DNA of 64,000 nucleotides from Xanthomonas sp. F10. GTDB taxonomy: Bacteria > Pseudomonadota > Gammaproteobacteria > Xanthomonadales > Xanthomonadaceae. Location: assembly GCF_014206815.1 (NCBI RefSeq), contig NZ_JACHNP010000001.1, positions 1,888,456-1,952,455 on the forward strand. Reading direction: 5' to 3'. The notes under the pieces were generated by a model that saw nothing but the letters and a program-made list of their open reading frames with translations, was not told where the DNA came from and did no database searches. Shown one piece after another: positions 43,486-53,972 of the stretch. A program made the translations under genes and the position numbers. Position 1 is the stretch's first letter, and each line of letters begins with the position of its first letter.

Positions 43486-43893
43486 TCAATACTTGAAGAG
43501 CGGGAACTTCAGATCCGGATGGCGCGCCTTCCATTCGTTGTAGGCGGCGGTGCCTTCCCAGGCGGCGAACGCCTTCGGCGTGCGGCCGCGGCCGGACCAG
43601 GTTTCGCCGGTATGCGGCAACTGGTACTTCGGCTTGACCTCGCTGCGGCCGCCGGCGGCGGACTTGCTGCTGGCCGGCTTGGACGCCGCGCTGGTCACGT
43701 AGGCGGCGATCTCGTTGCGCTGCTTGGCGCTGAAGAACTCGGCGAACTGTTCCAGCAGCGACAGCACGTTGGCATGCGCCGCATTGGTTTCGCCCTCGCG
43801 CGCCTGCCGCTCCTGCTCTTCCAGCTTGCGCATTTCTTCCTGCAGCTTGGCCTTGGCTTCGGCGATCTGTTGCAAGTTGCGAACTTCCGTCAT
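43486..43893 (-). CDS. H-NS family nucleoid-associated protein (Xanthomonas type)
   Basis: A 135-residue protein. The N-terminal 50 residues form a charged coiled coil for oligomerisation (EAKAKLQEEMRKLEEQER). The C-terminus has the DNA-binding core TGETWSGRGRTPKAF. Proteins of this build silence AT-rich and virulence genes in Xanthomonas. The ATG at 43,893 is used; the frame runs on upstream but has no start signal. Confidence 0.9.
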   Translation of the reverse strand: MTEVRNLQQIAEAKAKLQEEMRKLEEQERQAREGETNAAHANVLSLLEQFAEFFSAKQRNEIAAYVTSAASKPASSKSAAGGRSEVKPKYQLPHTGETWSGRGRTPKAFAAWEGTAAYNEWKARHPDLKFPLFKY

Positions 43894-44084
43894 GTGTAAA
43901 AGACCCGTCTTTAGTAAAAGGTGTGGAGCGGACGGCATTATTTCGTCCGGAACGAAATCACCGCGGGAGATTTCGGCCGCCGAGTATATCCACTCCATGC
44001 GCGCGCTGTAGACAGCATGCTGAGTGCGTTTGCGCGGGTCCCGAGCGGCCCCCGCCCCGGCGCCGCGGATGTTGCATTGCCCCC

Positions 44085-44114
44085 TTGGCATGCGGCCCCA
44101 TGCCCAGTTACACT
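44085..44114 (+). promoter_or_regulatory. Sigma-70-type promoter of tRNA-Ala
   Basis: TTGGCA at 44085-44090 and TACACT at 44109-44114, separated by 18 bases, end 13 bases before the tRNA. Position and similarity to consensus support the call. Confidence 0.6.
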
Positions 44115-44127
44115 ACGCGTCTGATGT

Positions 44128-44203
<76 letters not shown>

Positions 44204-44227
44204 TCTTTCCGTCTTCGACGGTGCAAC

Positions 44228-44262
44228 AAGGCCAGACAGCCACCAGGCTCTCTGGCCTTTTT
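44228..44262 (+). terminator. Intrinsic terminator after tRNA-Ala
   Basis: Stem AAGGCCAGA (44228-44236) pairs with TCTGGCCTT (44251-44259), followed by a run of T residues. It lies 25 bases past the tRNA. Confidence 0.9.
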
Positions 44263-44427
44263 GTTGGCCGGTATTGGCTGTCTGCCGATCCTGGCGCTGA
44301 CCGCGCTCGCTCACGCCGATCCTTCATGCGAGGCGCGACCGGCGATGGCGCGCCCCGGGCCCTCGGCCTTCTCACTAAAGCAAAGCGGCGGGATGCCGAC
44401 GCGCTGCGCCCCCCGCCGCTTGCTCGA

Positions 44428-44610
44428 TCAGCCGTTGTCGTCCTGCGCGGCCTGGTCCTGGCCGGAGCGCGGGCCGCGCTCGTGCGCCTCGCGCAGCTTC
44501 TGGTCTTCCAGGCCGGGCCGCTGCTTGGCGGTGTCGTCCTGGGCACGGTCCTGCTGGCCCTCGTGGATGCCCTGCTGCTTGCCGGACTGGGTGGTCTCGT
44601 CTTTTGCCAT
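44428..44610 (-). CDS. Small hydrophilic hypothetical protein
   Basis: A 60-residue protein starting MAKDETTQSGKQQGIHEGQQ, rich in Gln, Asp, Lys and Gly with no hydrophobic core. The ATG at 44,610 has GAGGTG about 8 bases before it. The composition resembles intrinsically disordered stress-related proteins. No family is recognised; translation is likely but not certain. Confidence 0.5.
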   Translation of the reverse strand: MAKDETTQSGKQQGIHEGQQDRAQDDTAKQRPGLEDQKLREAHERGPRSGQDQAAQDDNG

Positions 44611-44694
44611 GGTCTGCACCTCGCTGGGGCGGATGCCCCTCCGCTGCCACCCTAGCGAGACCGCCGTGATGCACCGATCACGGCGTGCCGGGCG

Positions 44695-45216
44695 TCACGC
44701 CGCCAGCGCCGGCGCGCCGGCCTCGGCGATGTCGTCGCTGCGCAGCAGCCGCGCGCGGTCCAGCAGGATCACCAGCCGATCCTCCAGCTTGCCCATGCCT
44801 TGCAGCAGGTCGCGGCGGATATCGCTGCCGAAGGCCGGCGGCGCCTCGATCTGCTGCGGCGGCAGTTCCAGCACCTCGTTGACCGCGTCCACCAGCAGGC
44901 CGAAGGACTGCGCGCCGCCGCCCTCGTCGGTGGCGGCGGTGGCGATGACGATGCAGCTGCGCCGGGTGACCTGGCTGGGCGCGCGGCCGAGCCGCGACTG
45001 CAGGTCCACCACCGGCACCACCGCACCGCGCAGGTTGATCACCCCGCGCACGCAGGCCGGCATGGTCGGCACCGGGGTGGGCGCGCGGTACTCGATGATC
45101 TCGTGGATGCCGGCGATGTTGAGCCCGAACAGTTCGCGATCCAGCTGGAAGGTCAGGAACTGCCAGCTGCTATGCGGTGTGTCTCCGGCCGCGGTCTCGT
45201 AGCGATCGTTGTGCAT
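44695..45216 (-). CDS. cheW: Chemotaxis coupling protein CheW
   Basis: A 173-residue CheW-domain protein (FLTFQLDRELFGLNIAGIHE; RGVINLRGAVVPVVDL; LVDAVNEVLEL). It couples chemoreceptors to the CheA kinase. It starts 11 bases after the stop of chemoreceptor 1, with GGGGAAG before the ATG, so it is co-transcribed with it. Confidence 0.95.
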   Translation of the reverse strand: MHNDRYETAAGDTPHSSWQFLTFQLDRELFGLNIAGIHEIIEYRAPTPVPTMPACVRGVINLRGAVVPVVDLQSRLGRAPSQVTRRSCIVIATAATDEGGGAQSFGLLVDAVNEVLELPPQQIEAPPAFGSDIRRDLLQGMGKLEDRLVILLDRARLLRSDDIAEAGAPALAA

Positions 45217-45227
45217 GATCTTCCCCT

Positions 45228-46910
45228 TCAGAAGTTGACGAACTGGCCTTCGTCCGGCGCATCCGCCAGCGCGTAGGCCGGAACCTGGCGTGCCCGCGGG
45301 CGCAGGCCCTTGCCGGCGCTGCGCACGGGCCGCGTGGCCGCCGGCCTCGGCGCCACCGGTGCGGCGCGGCGTGGCGCGCCCAGTTCCTGTTCGCGGTTGA
45401 GGCGGAAGAAGCCCATCGCCTGTTGCAGCGATTCGGCCTGGGTGCTCATCTGCTCGGCGGTGGCCGCCAGTTGCTCGGAGGCCGCCGCGTTCTGCTGCGT
45501 GGCCTGGCTGAGCTGGGCCACCGCCAGGTTGATCTGGGTGACGCCGGAGGACTGCTCCTGCGAGGCCGATGCGATCTCCTGCACCAGATCCGAGGTCTTC
45601 TTGATGCTGGGCACGATGGTGCCGAGCAGGTTGCCGGCACGATCGGCCAGGCCGACGCTGCTGGCGGCGACCTCGCCGATCTCCTGCGCCGCCACCTGGC
45701 TGCGCTCGGCCAGCTTGCGCACTTCCGCCGCCACCACGGCGAAGCCCTTGCCGTGCTCGCCGGCACGCGCGGCCTCGATCGCCGCATTCAGCGCCAACAG
45801 GTTGGTCTGGTAGGCGATGTCGTCGATGATGCCGATCTTCTGTGCGATCTGCTTCATCGCGTGGGTCGAAGCCAGTACCGCTTCGCCGCCCTCCACCGCT
45901 TCCTTGGCCGCCTGCGCCGACATGCCTTCGGTGACCTTGGCGTTGTCGGTGTTCTGCGCGATGGACGCGGTCATCTGCTCCAGCGAGGCGCTGGTCTCCT
46001 CCACGCCGGAGGCCTGTTCGGTGGCGGCCTGGCTCAGCGACTGCGCGGTGGCGCTGACTTCCTCGGACGAACCGGCCAGCGACTGCGCGCTGGCGTTGAC
46101 CTCGCCCACCACCTCCGCCAGCCGCTCGACCATCGCCTGCAGCGCCACCATCGCGCTGGTGCTGTCGTTGGGACGGGTCGGCACCTGCACGGTGAGATCG
46201 CCACGCGCGATCCGCGAAGCGACTTCCATCACCGTGCTCGGCTCGCCGCCGAGTTCGCTCATCAGCGAACGCGCGATCAGGAACCCGATCACCGACGCGC
46301 ACAGCGCCGCGACCAGGCTGCCGACGATCAGGGTGAGGTTGGTGCGCTGCTGCAGCTGCTCGGCCTCGGCGGCGCGCACCGCCAGCAAGTCGCTCTCGGC
46401 GCGGCGCACTTCGGCCATGCGGTCGCGCATCGCATCCATGTAGGCCTTGCCCTTGGAGGCGCGTACCGAGGCGGCCAGCGCTTCCATCGTCGCCTGACCC
46501 TCGTTGACGTTCTTGCGCAGCGCGATCTGCGGATGCACCGCCTGGCTGAGCCATTGCGCCTGGGTCTGCTTCAGCGCGTTCAGGCGCTCCTGCTGCTTGG
46601 GATTGTCCGCGGTCAGTTCCTGCGCCGTGCGCAGGTGGCTGTCGAAGCTGGCGACGCCGTCGCGGTAAGGCTGCAGGAAGGCGTCCTCGCCCGTCAGCGA
46701 GAAGCCGCGCGTACCGGTCTCGATGTTGATCAGGCTGCTGAGCGCGGCATCGACTTCGGCGATCACCTTGTAGGTGTGGGTATTCCAGTAATTGGCCTGC
46801 GACAACGCGGACACGTTGAAGTAGGCCACGCCGGCCAGGGCCAGCAGGATGCACAGGACCACGGCGAAACCGCCGTAGAGTTTGGTTGCGATTTTGAGAT
46901 TCTTCAGCAC
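45228..46910 (-). CDS. Methyl-accepting chemotaxis protein 1
   Basis: A 560-residue receptor. TM helix about 10-30, periplasmic four-helix-bundle (CHASE3-like) sensor about 31-190 ([18 protein letters not shown]), second TM helix about 191-213, a HAMP domain, then the signalling domain with the hairpin tip ([20 protein letters not shown]). A Pro/Arg/Ala-rich tail ends DEGQFVNF. The start is GTG at 46,910 with GGGAGAG upstream. The signalling domain is nearly identical to that of receptor 2 next to it. Confidence 0.92.
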   Translation of the reverse strand: MLKNLKIATKLYGGFAVVLCILLALAGVAYFNVSALSQANYWNTHTYKVIAEVDAALSSLINIETGTRGFSLTGEDAFLQPYRDGVASFDSHLRTAQELTADNPKQQERLNALKQTQAQWLSQAVHPQIALRKNVNEGQATMEALAASVRASKGKAYMDAMRDRMAEVRRAESDLLAVRAAEAEQLQQRTNLTLIVGSLVAALCASVIGFLIARSLMSELGGEPSTVMEVASRIARGDLTVQVPTRPNDSTSAMVALQAMVERLAEVVGEVNASAQSLAGSSEEVSATAQSLSQAATEQASGVEETSASLEQMTASIAQNTDNAKVTEGMSAQAAKEAVEGGEAVLASTHAMKQIAQKIGIIDDIAYQTNLLALNAAIEAARAGEHGKGFAVVAAEVRKLAERSQVAAQEIGEVAASSVGLADRAGNLLGTIVPSIKKTSDLVQEIASASQEQSSGVTQINLAVAQLSQATQQNAAASEQLAATAEQMSTQAESLQQAMGFFRLNREQELGAPRRAAPVAPRPAATRPVRSAGKGLRPRARQVPAYALADAPDEGQFVNF

Positions 46911-46993
46911 GGCACTCTCCCGACGATGGGGCAGTTGTGACAACGACGGCGACACGGAACTGGCGGCGCGACACGCGCCGCCGGGTAAATGGA

Positions 46994-48658
46994 TCAGGCG
47001 TGGCCCAGCAGCGCTTCGCTGCGGTCGCGATTGCCTGCGCCTGGGCGGCGCGCGGCCGCAGATGGCGCGCGCGCCGACCAGCGCGCGCCGGCCGCACGCA
47101 GCGGCGCCGCCTCGCTTTCGTCCAGCACGTGCGTGGCGCGGCGCGTGGCGGCGGACAGCTGGAAGAAGGCCATGCTCTCCTGCAACTGCACGGCCTGCGT
47201 GCTCATCGATTCGGCGGTGGCCGCCAGCTCTTCGGAGGCGGTGGCGTTCTGCTGGGTGATCTGGCTCAGCTGCACCACCGCCGCATTGATCTGGGTGACG
47301 CCGGAGGACTGCTCCTGCGAGGCGGCGGTGATCTCCTGCACCAGGTCCGAGGTCTTCTTGATGCTGGGCACGATGGTTTCCAGCAGTTGCCCGGCGCGCT
47401 CGGCCAGTTCCACGCTGGAACCGGCGACCTCGCCGATCTCCTGCGCGGCCACCTGGCTGCGCTCGGCCAGCTTGCGCACTTCCGCCGCCACCACCGCGAA
47501 GCCCTTGCCATGCTCGCCGGCGCGCGCGGCTTCGATCGCCGCGTTCAAGGCCAGCAGGTTGGTCTGGTAGGCGATGTCGTCGATGATGCCGATCTTGTGC
47601 GCGATCTGCTTCATCGCCGCCACCGTGGCCACCACCGCCTCGCCGCCCTCCAGGGTCTCGCGGGCCGCCTGCGCGGCCATGCCGTCGGTGATCTTGGCGT
47701 TATCGGTGTTCTGCGCGATGGACGCGGTCATCTGCTCCAGCGACGCGCTGGTCTCCTCCACGCCGGCGGCCTGCTCGGTCGAGGCCTGGCTCAACGACTG
47801 CGCGGTGGCGCTGACTTCTTCCGACGCGCCAGCCAGGCTCTGCGCACTGGCATTGACCTCGCCGACCACCTGCTGCAGCTTGCCGACCATGCGCTGCATC
47901 GCCAACAGCAACTGCGCGGTCTCGTCGCGGCCGCGTACGTCGATCGACATGCTCAGGTCGCCCTCGGACAGCGCATTGGCCACGCTGACCGCCTTGCCGA
48001 TCGGCCGGGTCACGCTGCGACTGATGAACACGCCCAGGCCCACGCCGAGCAGCACGCCGCCGATCACGATGGCGAGCATGGTGCGGGTGCTGCTGGCGTA
48101 GATCTCGTCGGTGGCGTCGTTGGCCTTGGACGCATTCGCTTCCTTGATCTCGCTCAGCTCGGACATCAGCGCATCCAGTTCGTCGGAGCTGCTGCGCACG
48201 CTCTTGGACAATGCGGCCAGCTGCGGATTGCCTTCCGGCAGCGGCTCGCGCATCACCGAGTCGACGAACTGGCCGCGTCGCTCCAGATAGGTCTTCCACA
48301 CCTGGTCGAAGCGGGCCAGCTTGGCCAGCGTGTCCGGGTCGTCGAAGGAGGCCCTGGCCTTGTCCATGTGCTCGACCACCTTGGTGGTGTACTTGTCGAG
48401 GCTCGCGACATGCTTGGCACGGTCTTCCGCCGTGCTGGCCAACTGCAGGTTGGCGCGCGAACGGCCGGCGTTGATCAGGTTGATGTTGGCCTCTTTCAGG
48501 TGCGACAGGCCGAGCAACTCGCGTTCGTACAGCACCGTGGCGTAGTCGTTGATGCGGCCCGAGTTGCGGATGCCGACCCAGCCGATGCAGGCGCCGATCG
48601 CCGCCACGATCAGGAACGCCGCCGTCAACCTGACCCCGATTTTCATATTGCCCAACAT
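46994..48658 (-). CDS. Methyl-accepting chemotaxis protein 2
   Basis: A 554-residue receptor with TM helices at about 8-28 and 192-212, a 4HB_MCP-type periplasmic sensor between them, a HAMP domain and a signalling domain. It is the first gene of a receptor 2-receptor 1-cheW group, with an 83-base gap before receptor 1. A sigma-28-type promoter stands upstream. The ATG at 48,658 has GGGG upstream; a second ATG is four codons later. Confidence 0.93.
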   Translation of the reverse strand: MLGNMKIGVRLTAAFLIVAAIGACIGWVGIRNSGRINDYATVLYERELLGLSHLKEANINLINAGRSRANLQLASTAEDRAKHVASLDKYTTKVVEHMDKARASFDDPDTLAKLARFDQVWKTYLERRGQFVDSVMREPLPEGNPQLAALSKSVRSSSDELDALMSELSEIKEANASKANDATDEIYASSTRTMLAIVIGGVLLGVGLGVFISRSVTRPIGKAVSVANALSEGDLSMSIDVRGRDETAQLLLAMQRMVGKLQQVVGEVNASAQSLAGASEEVSATAQSLSQASTEQAAGVEETSASLEQMTASIAQNTDNAKITDGMAAQAARETLEGGEAVVATVAAMKQIAHKIGIIDDIAYQTNLLALNAAIEAARAGEHGKGFAVVAAEVRKLAERSQVAAQEIGEVAGSSVELAERAGQLLETIVPSIKKTSDLVQEITAASQEQSSGVTQINAAVVQLSQITQQNATASEELAATAESMSTQAVQLQESMAFFQLSAATRRATHVLDESEAAPLRAAGARWSARAPSAAARRPGAGNRDRSEALLGHA

Positions 48659-48791
48659 GGTGTGTACCCCGATTTGTGTGTGTCCGCATGCGCCGGGCGA
48701 TGCATCCGGCTGCGTTTCGCGGCGCCTCGCGGAGCAGTCCCGCTCGCCAGGTCGCGAGGGGAACGCTGCGCTGCAACGTCATGCGTGAGGG

Positions 48792-48818
48792 CTATCGGCG
48801 CAATTGAGGACGCCTTTA
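48792..48818 (-). promoter_or_regulatory. Sigma-28 (FliA)-type promoter of the chemoreceptor-cheW group
   Basis: On the minus strand TAAA (48818-48815) is followed after 15 bases by GCCGATAG (48799-48792), very close to the FliA consensus TAAA-N15-GCCGATAA. It lies about 134 bases before the ATG of receptor 2, linking these receptors to the flagellar regulon. Confidence 0.8.
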
Positions 48819-48832
48819 AATCGCGTGAAAAC

Positions 48833-48846
48833 TGCGGAATCCCGCA
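48833..48846. promoter_or_regulatory. TGCGG-AATC-CCGCA palindrome upstream of the chemoreceptors
   Basis: This inverted repeat has the same form as the second half of the shared motif upstream of the receptor and the Tat-exported protein. The partner GCGTCTTG is absent. It sits just upstream of the sigma-28-type promoter. Confidence 0.4.
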
Positions 48847-49092
48847 TAACGCAGGTGGTTTCGCGACATTCGTGAATGCGCAACGAACCTTGCGCCACGG
48901 CACTCGACACAGAAAAGAGAACACGAGGGCCGCTCGTCGCCGATGCCGCACTTGTTCTGCAATGGCAGATCCCCCCGGTTTTGCACCGAGGCCAAAGTGG
49001 GATACCAACCCCTTTAATTTGTAGACAGAATGTGAAAGCAGCGCCGATATACCGGCATCGCGATGCGCGGCCGCGGGCGGGGCGCAGCGGCT

Positions 49093-52000
49093 TCACACCA
49101 TCGGCAGCGCCACGACCGTTCGCCGTTCCGACGCACTGCCACCGCGCAACAGCCGCTGCGCTTGCGCATGCTCCTCGGCATCCATGTCCTGCAGCGGCTC
49201 GAAGCGCTCGCCGACCCAACTCGCCATCGGCACACCATCCCGGTACAGCACGCGCGCGCCCGCCACCCGCGGCACGCGCGCGCCGGGCAACACGCCGCCG
49301 AGCAGATTGGCCGGATCGGCGGCGGCCACGCACACCCAGCTGCCGTCGCCGGGCTGGCGGCGCACCTGCCGCAGCAGGCCGATCGCCTCCGGCAGGGCGA
49401 ACTGTTCGCCGGACAGGCCGTCGATGAAGCGCCCACCGCGGATCTCGCCACGCGCCTCCAGGCGCTGGTAGACCCGCAGCAGCTCGCGCCACGGCGGCAG
49501 CCACGCCGCCTCGCGCTCGAGCAGGCGCCAGCAGACTACGCCGTAGCGGCGCAGCAAGGTGCGCGCGACATGCTCGACCGCCTCGCTGCGCGCGGCCGGG
49601 TCGTCGGCCTCGGCACCGGCGCGCAGTACCGCCCAGCGCCCGGCATCCTGGATACCGCCGTACAGCGCCATGCGCGGCCGCCGCCGCGACAGCGCCGAGG
49701 GCCGCTTCGATGCCGGCACCAGCAAGGCGCGCAGGCCGGCATAGCTGTCGCAATGGACCCGGCCGGCGGCGACCAGTTCGGCCAGTGCCGCCTCCAGCTC
49801 GGTGGACAGCAGGCGCGTGGCCTCGGCGATCTCGTCGAAGAACGAGGCGCCGTGCGCCTCGAGATGGTCGGCCACCTTGCGCGCGCGCGACCCCAGCGCG
49901 CCGGCTTCCGGCGCTGGCGACAGCCGCGACCACTGTCCGGCGCTGCGCCGCGGCAGCAGCAGGATCGGCGTGCTGCGCAGCGTCGGCGCGGCGCCGCCGG
50001 CGCCGGGGCGCAATCGCGTCCACAGCGTACGCCCGGCGCTGCAGGCCTCGTCCAGCCATGCCGGGCGGTAGTCGCGCACCCGTGCCGGCAGCAGTTCCGC
50101 CTCCCACAGCGGCGCCGCCGCCTCCACGCCCTCCAGTTGCGCCAGCACCGCGCCCAGCGCCTCGGCGCCCTCCACCTGACCCTGCGCATCCAGATGCTGC
50201 CAACGGAACAGGAAGCGCGCGTAGTCGCGCGGCGCCACCGGCTCGATCTCGCGGCGCAGGCGGCCGAGGGTGTAGCGGTGGATGCGCGCCAGCAGGTGCC
50301 GCTCGCACCATTCCTCGGCAGTGGCGTCGGCGCTGAACCGCCCGCCCAGCACATAGCCGTCCTGCTGCAGCGCCAGCAACCCGGCCTGCACTTCGCGCAG
50401 CGGCAGGTGCAGCGGCGCCGCCAGCGCCTCGGCGGTGACCGGCCCCAGCCCGGCCAGGCGCCAGCGCAGCAGTTCGCGCAACGCGCTGTCGCGCTCCCAG
50501 TCGGCGACCGCGTAGCCATCGGGTACGGCGATGACCGGTTGCGCGCCGGCCTGCGGATACAGCGGCGCCACCGCCGCCAGCGCCTCGGCCGCCACCCACA
50601 ACGCCGCCGCGGCGCCGTCGACGCCACGCAGGCAGGTGGCCCGCGCGTCTTCCGCCAGTTCACCCAACCACTGCCGCCACTGCGGCTGTGCAGCGACCTC
50701 GTCCGCGCTCACCGCGCCGAGCGTGAGCAGTGCCTCGTGCATCTCGTCGCGGCTGCGCGGCTGCGGCCAGGCCTCCTCGCGCACCGCGGCGATCGCCTGC
50801 GGATCCAACTGGCCGAGATCGTCGGCATTGTCCGGATCATGGTAGCGACGGCTGTGCACCGCCTGGGTCCGCCGTTCCTCCAGCGGGGCGTCGTCGAGAA
50901 AGGCATAGGGCCGCGCATCCAGCGCCTCGGCCGCCAGCGGCGACGGCGCGGTCAGTTCGCGCGCCAGTACGCGCACGTCGCCGGCCTCGAGGTGGCGCAG
51001 CAGTTGCAGCCAGCCGGCGCTGTCCATCGCCTCGTCCAGGCAGTCGCGCAGGGTCTGCGCCACCAGCGGGTGCTCGGGAATCTCGCGCTCGCCGACAAGA
51101 TTCTCCGCGCACGCCACCTGGTCGGGAAACACCGTGGCCAGCAGATCCTCGGACTTCATCCGCTGCAATTGCGGCGCGACCTTGCGCCCGCCGGTGAAGC
51201 GCGGCAACGCCAGCGCGTTGGTGGCGTTCCAGCGCCAACGCACGCCGAACAGCGGCGCGTCCAGCAACGCCTGTACCAGCACGTCCAGCGCCGAGGCGGC
51301 GCGCAGGTAGCGCGCCACCTCGTCCAGGGCGAAGCTGTGCCGGGTCGACAGCGACAGCACGATCGCATCCTCGGTCGCGGCCGCCTGCAGCTCGAAATTG
51401 AAGGTGCGGCAGAAGCGCTTGCGCAGGGCCAGGCCCCAGGCACGGTTGATGCGGCTGCCGTAGACGCTGTGGATCACCAACTGGGTGCCGCCGGTGGCGT
51501 CGAAGAAACGTTCCAGCACGATGCACTGCTGGGTCGGCAAGGCGCCCAGCGCCGCATGCGCGCGGCCCAGATAGTCGACGATCTGCTGCGCGGCGGCCGC
51601 ATCCAGCGCCAGCGGCCCGCACAGCCACTGCAGCGCCTGCGCCGCCCCGCCCTGCGCCAGCGCCTGCTCGACCTCCGCCCGCAGCCGTGACACGCCCAGC
51701 GACAGCGCGTCGCTGCGCCCCGGCGCTTCGCCGATCCAGAACGGGATGTTGGGCGGCGCACCGCGCGCGTCCTCCACCCGCACCCGCCCGGCTTCCACGC
51801 GCAGGATGCGGTAGCTGGCGTTGCCGAGCTGGAACACGTCGCCGCCCAGGCTTTCCACCGCGAAATCCTCGTTGACCGTGCCGATGGTCTGCGCCTGCGG
51901 CTCCAGCACCACGCTGTAGTCGCCGGTCTCGGGGATGGTGCCGCCGGAGGTGAGCGCCGCCATCCGCGCGCCGCGGCGCTGGCGTACGCGGCGATGCACC

Positions 52001-53436
52001 GCATCGCGATGCAGGTAGCCGGCGCGCGGCCCCAGCCGCGTGCTGAAGCCTTCGCTGAGCATGCGCAGCACCGCGTCGAACTGCGCGCGCGGCAACGCCG
52101 CATACGGCCAGGCGCCACGCACCAGCGCATACAGCGCGTCTTCGTCCCACTCCTGGCAGGCCACCTCGGCGACGAGCTGCTGGGCGAGCACGTCCAGCGG
52201 CGCATCGAGCATGCGCAGCGCATCCAGTTCGCCGCGGCGCACGCAATCCAGCATGGCCGCGCACTCGACCAGGTCGTCGCGCGACTGCGGGAACAGCCGC
52301 GCCTTCGGCGTGCCGCCCACCGCATGCCCGGAGCGGCCGGCGCGCTGCAGGAATGCGGCGATCGACCGCGGCGAACCGAGCTGGCAGACCAGGTCGACGT
52401 CGCCGATGTCCAAGCCCAGTTCCAGCGACGCGGTCGCCACCAGCACCTGCAGTTCGCCGGCCTTGAGCCGGCGCTCGGCGAGCAACCGGGTCTCGCGCGC
52501 CAGACTGCCGTGATGCGCCGCCACCGCCTGCGCGCCGAGCAGTTCGCCGAGATGCCGGGCGGTGCGCTCGGCCATGCGCCGGGTGTTGACGAACACCAGG
52601 GTGGTGCGGTGCGCGCGCACCAGTTCGGCCAGGCGCGTATACACCTGCTGCCACTGATCGGCGGACATCGTCACGCTGAGCGGCGTCGGCGGCACCTCCA
52701 GCGCCAGGTCGCGGGCGCGCACATAGCCGATGTCGACGATGGCGCAGTCCGCCTCGCCGTCGTGCACCGCCGCGCTGCCCACCAGAAAGCGCGCGACCGC
52801 ATCGATCGGCTTCTGCGTCGCCGACAGGCCGATGCGCAGCGGCGGCACTTCGCACAGATGCTGCAGGCGCTGCAGCGACAGCGCCAGATGGCTGCCGCGC
52901 TTGTTCGCTGCAAGCGCATGGATCTCGTCGACGATCACCGTGCGCACATGGCGCAGCGTCTCGCGCCCGGACACCGAGCCGAGCAGCACGTACAGCGACT
53001 CCGGCGTGGTCACCAGCACGTGCGGCGGACGCCGCCGCGCCTGCGCGCGCTCGCGCTGCGGCGTATCGCCGGTGCGCACCGCGGTGCGGATCTGCACATC
53101 CGGCAGGCCCAATGCCGCCAACTCGGCGCGGATGCCCTGCAGCGGCGCCTCGAGATTGAGCTGGATATCGTTTGAAAGCGCTTTCAGTGGCGACACGTAC
53201 AGCACCTGGGTGCGGTCCTGCAGGCCGCCGTCGCGCAGGCCTTCACGCACCAGCGCATCCAGCGCGGCGAGGAACGCGGTGAGGGTCTTGCCGGAGCCGG
53301 TCGGCGCGGCAACCAACGTGTGCCGTCCGGCCTGGATCGCCGGCCACGCCGCCGCCTGCGCCGGCGTGGGCGCAGCGAAACGCTGTTCGAACCAGCGTGC
53401 AACGGCGGGATGAAAGCGCGTGTGCGCCAACGACAT
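49093..53436 (-). CDS. lhr: Large Lhr-type ATP-dependent DNA helicase
   Basis: A 1,447-residue superfamily 2 helicase. Motif I is APTGSGKT (44-51), motif II is VDEIHALAANKRGSHL, and motif VI is QRAGRSGH. Lhr-type winged-helix and C-terminal regions follow (the long form found in bacteria). It is linked to DNA repair and possibly RNA:DNA processing. The ATG at 53,436 has CAGGAG 6 bases before it. The gene is single and the largest in the window. Confidence 0.93.
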   Translation of the reverse strand: MSLAHTRFHPAVARWFEQRFAAPTPAQAAAWPAIQAGRHTLVAAPTGSGKTLTAFLAALDALVREGLRDGGLQDRTQVLYVSPLKALSNDIQLNLEAPLQGIRAELAALGLPDVQIRTAVRTGDTPQRERAQARRRPPHVLVTTPESLYVLLGSVSGRETLRHVRTVIVDEIHALAANKRGSHLALSLQRLQHLCEVPPLRIGLSATQKPIDAVARFLVGSAAVHDGEADCAIVDIGYVRARDLALEVPPTPLSVTMSADQWQQVYTRLAELVRAHRTTLVFVNTRRMAERTARHLGELLGAQAVAAHHGSLARETRLLAERRLKAGELQVLVATASLELGLDIGDVDLVCQLGSPRSIAAFLQRAGRSGHAVGGTPKARLFPQSRDDLVECAAMLDCVRRGELDALRMLDAPLDVLAQQLVAEVACQEWDEDALYALVRGAWPYAALPRAQFDAVLRMLSEGFSTRLGPRAGYLHRDAVHRRVRQRRGARMAALTSGGTIPETGDYSVVLEPQAQTIGTVNEDFAVESLGGDVFQLGNASYRILRVEAGRVRVEDARGAPPNIPFWIGEAPGRSDALSLGVSRLRAEVEQALAQGGAAQALQWLCGPLALDAAAAQQIVDYLGRAHAALGALPTQQCIVLERFFDATGGTQLVIHSVYGSRINRAWGLALRKRFCRTFNFELQAAATEDAIVLSLSTRHSFALDEVARYLRAASALDVLVQALLDAPLFGVRWRWNATNALALPRFTGGRKVAPQLQRMKSEDLLATVFPDQVACAENLVGEREIPEHPLVAQTLRDCLDEAMDSAGWLQLLRHLEAGDVRVLARELTAPSPLAAEALDARPYAFLDDAPLEERRTQAVHSRRYHDPDNADDLGQLDPQAIAAVREEAWPQPRSRDEMHEALLTLGAVSADEVAAQPQWRQWLGELAEDARATCLRGVDGAAAALWVAAEALAAVAPLYPQAGAQPVIAVPDGYAVADWERDSALRELLRWRLAGLGPVTAEALAAPLHLPLREVQAGLLALQQDGYVLGGRFSADATAEEWCERHLLARIHRYTLGRLRREIEPVAPRDYARFLFRWQHLDAQGQVEGAEALGAVLAQLEGVEAAAPLWEAELLPARVRDYRPAWLDEACSAGRTLWTRLRPGAGGAAPTLRSTPILLLPRRSAGQWSRLSPAPEAGALGSRARKVADHLEAHGASFFDEIAEATRLLSTELEAALAELVAAGRVHCDSYAGLRALLVPASKRPSALSRRRPRMALYGGIQDAGRWAVLRAGAEADDPAARSEAVEHVARTLLRRYGVVCWRLLEREAAWLPPWRELLRVYQRLEARGEIRGGRFIDGLSGEQFALPEAIGLLRQVRRQPGDGSWVCVAAADPANLLGGVLPGARVPRVAGARVLYRDGVPMASWVGERFEPLQDMDAEEHAQAQRLLRGGSASERRTVVALPMV

Positions 53437-53972
53437 GCGATCTCCTGTACCGCCGAGGTGCGGCGCGCAGCGATGCCACGTTTTGCGCATTGTCCACGCG
53501 ACTGTCTCGCGTCATCGCCTCGCCAATGAAAATGGTGACGTTATCTAGGCAATCAAGCGCATTCGCATGCGAGTGCTGTTTTTATGGGGTTTTCCATTAA
53601 GCATTCATCGAACGACATAATGTCTACCACTCGCTCCGCAGAGCGCGGTTATGTTGTCGACGGCATCACGTATCTCGGCCTAGCGTTTGCGCAGACGCGC
53701 AAGCTTCGTTTCCGGGGACGGAATGCGGCACGGCAACACAAGCGAACACTGCTATCGCCCATCACGCGCGCGGGACGCTCCACCACCCGCGCACGCGGTT
53801 GCGGCGGCACGCGTTCGCCTCGCCTTCCGCCTCCCGTCTCTCTTCGATGTCGAACTGCCGCCGCCTCGTGGCGAGCGGCAGCGATGGCGGCGGCATCCGC
53901 CATCGGGTCCTGCATTGCCGGACTGCGCATGCGTTGCACCTCTCCATCCGCCATCGCCAAGGAGCATCACCA
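53437..53972. other. Intergenic region, nothing recognised
   Basis: A 536-base divergent gap between lhr and the DUF3175 gene. It is more A+T-rich from 53,520 to 53,700 and should contain both promoters. Overlapping frames here are Arg/Pro-rich and lack binding sites, so no gene is called. Confidence 0.5.

Larger units (their letters stand above)
48659..49092. other. Intergenic region upstream of the chemoreceptor group
   Basis: This 434-base gap contains the sigma-28-type promoter (48792-48818) and a TGCGG-AATC-CCGCA palindrome (48833-48846). No gene is seen in the rest, which is more A+T-rich near 48,990-49,040. Confidence 0.5.

Noticed and set aside
48833-48846. Fifth copy of the shared two-part motif
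   Set aside because: The palindrome matches but the GCGTCTTG half is absent at the 28-base offset, so it is listed only as a similar palindrome.
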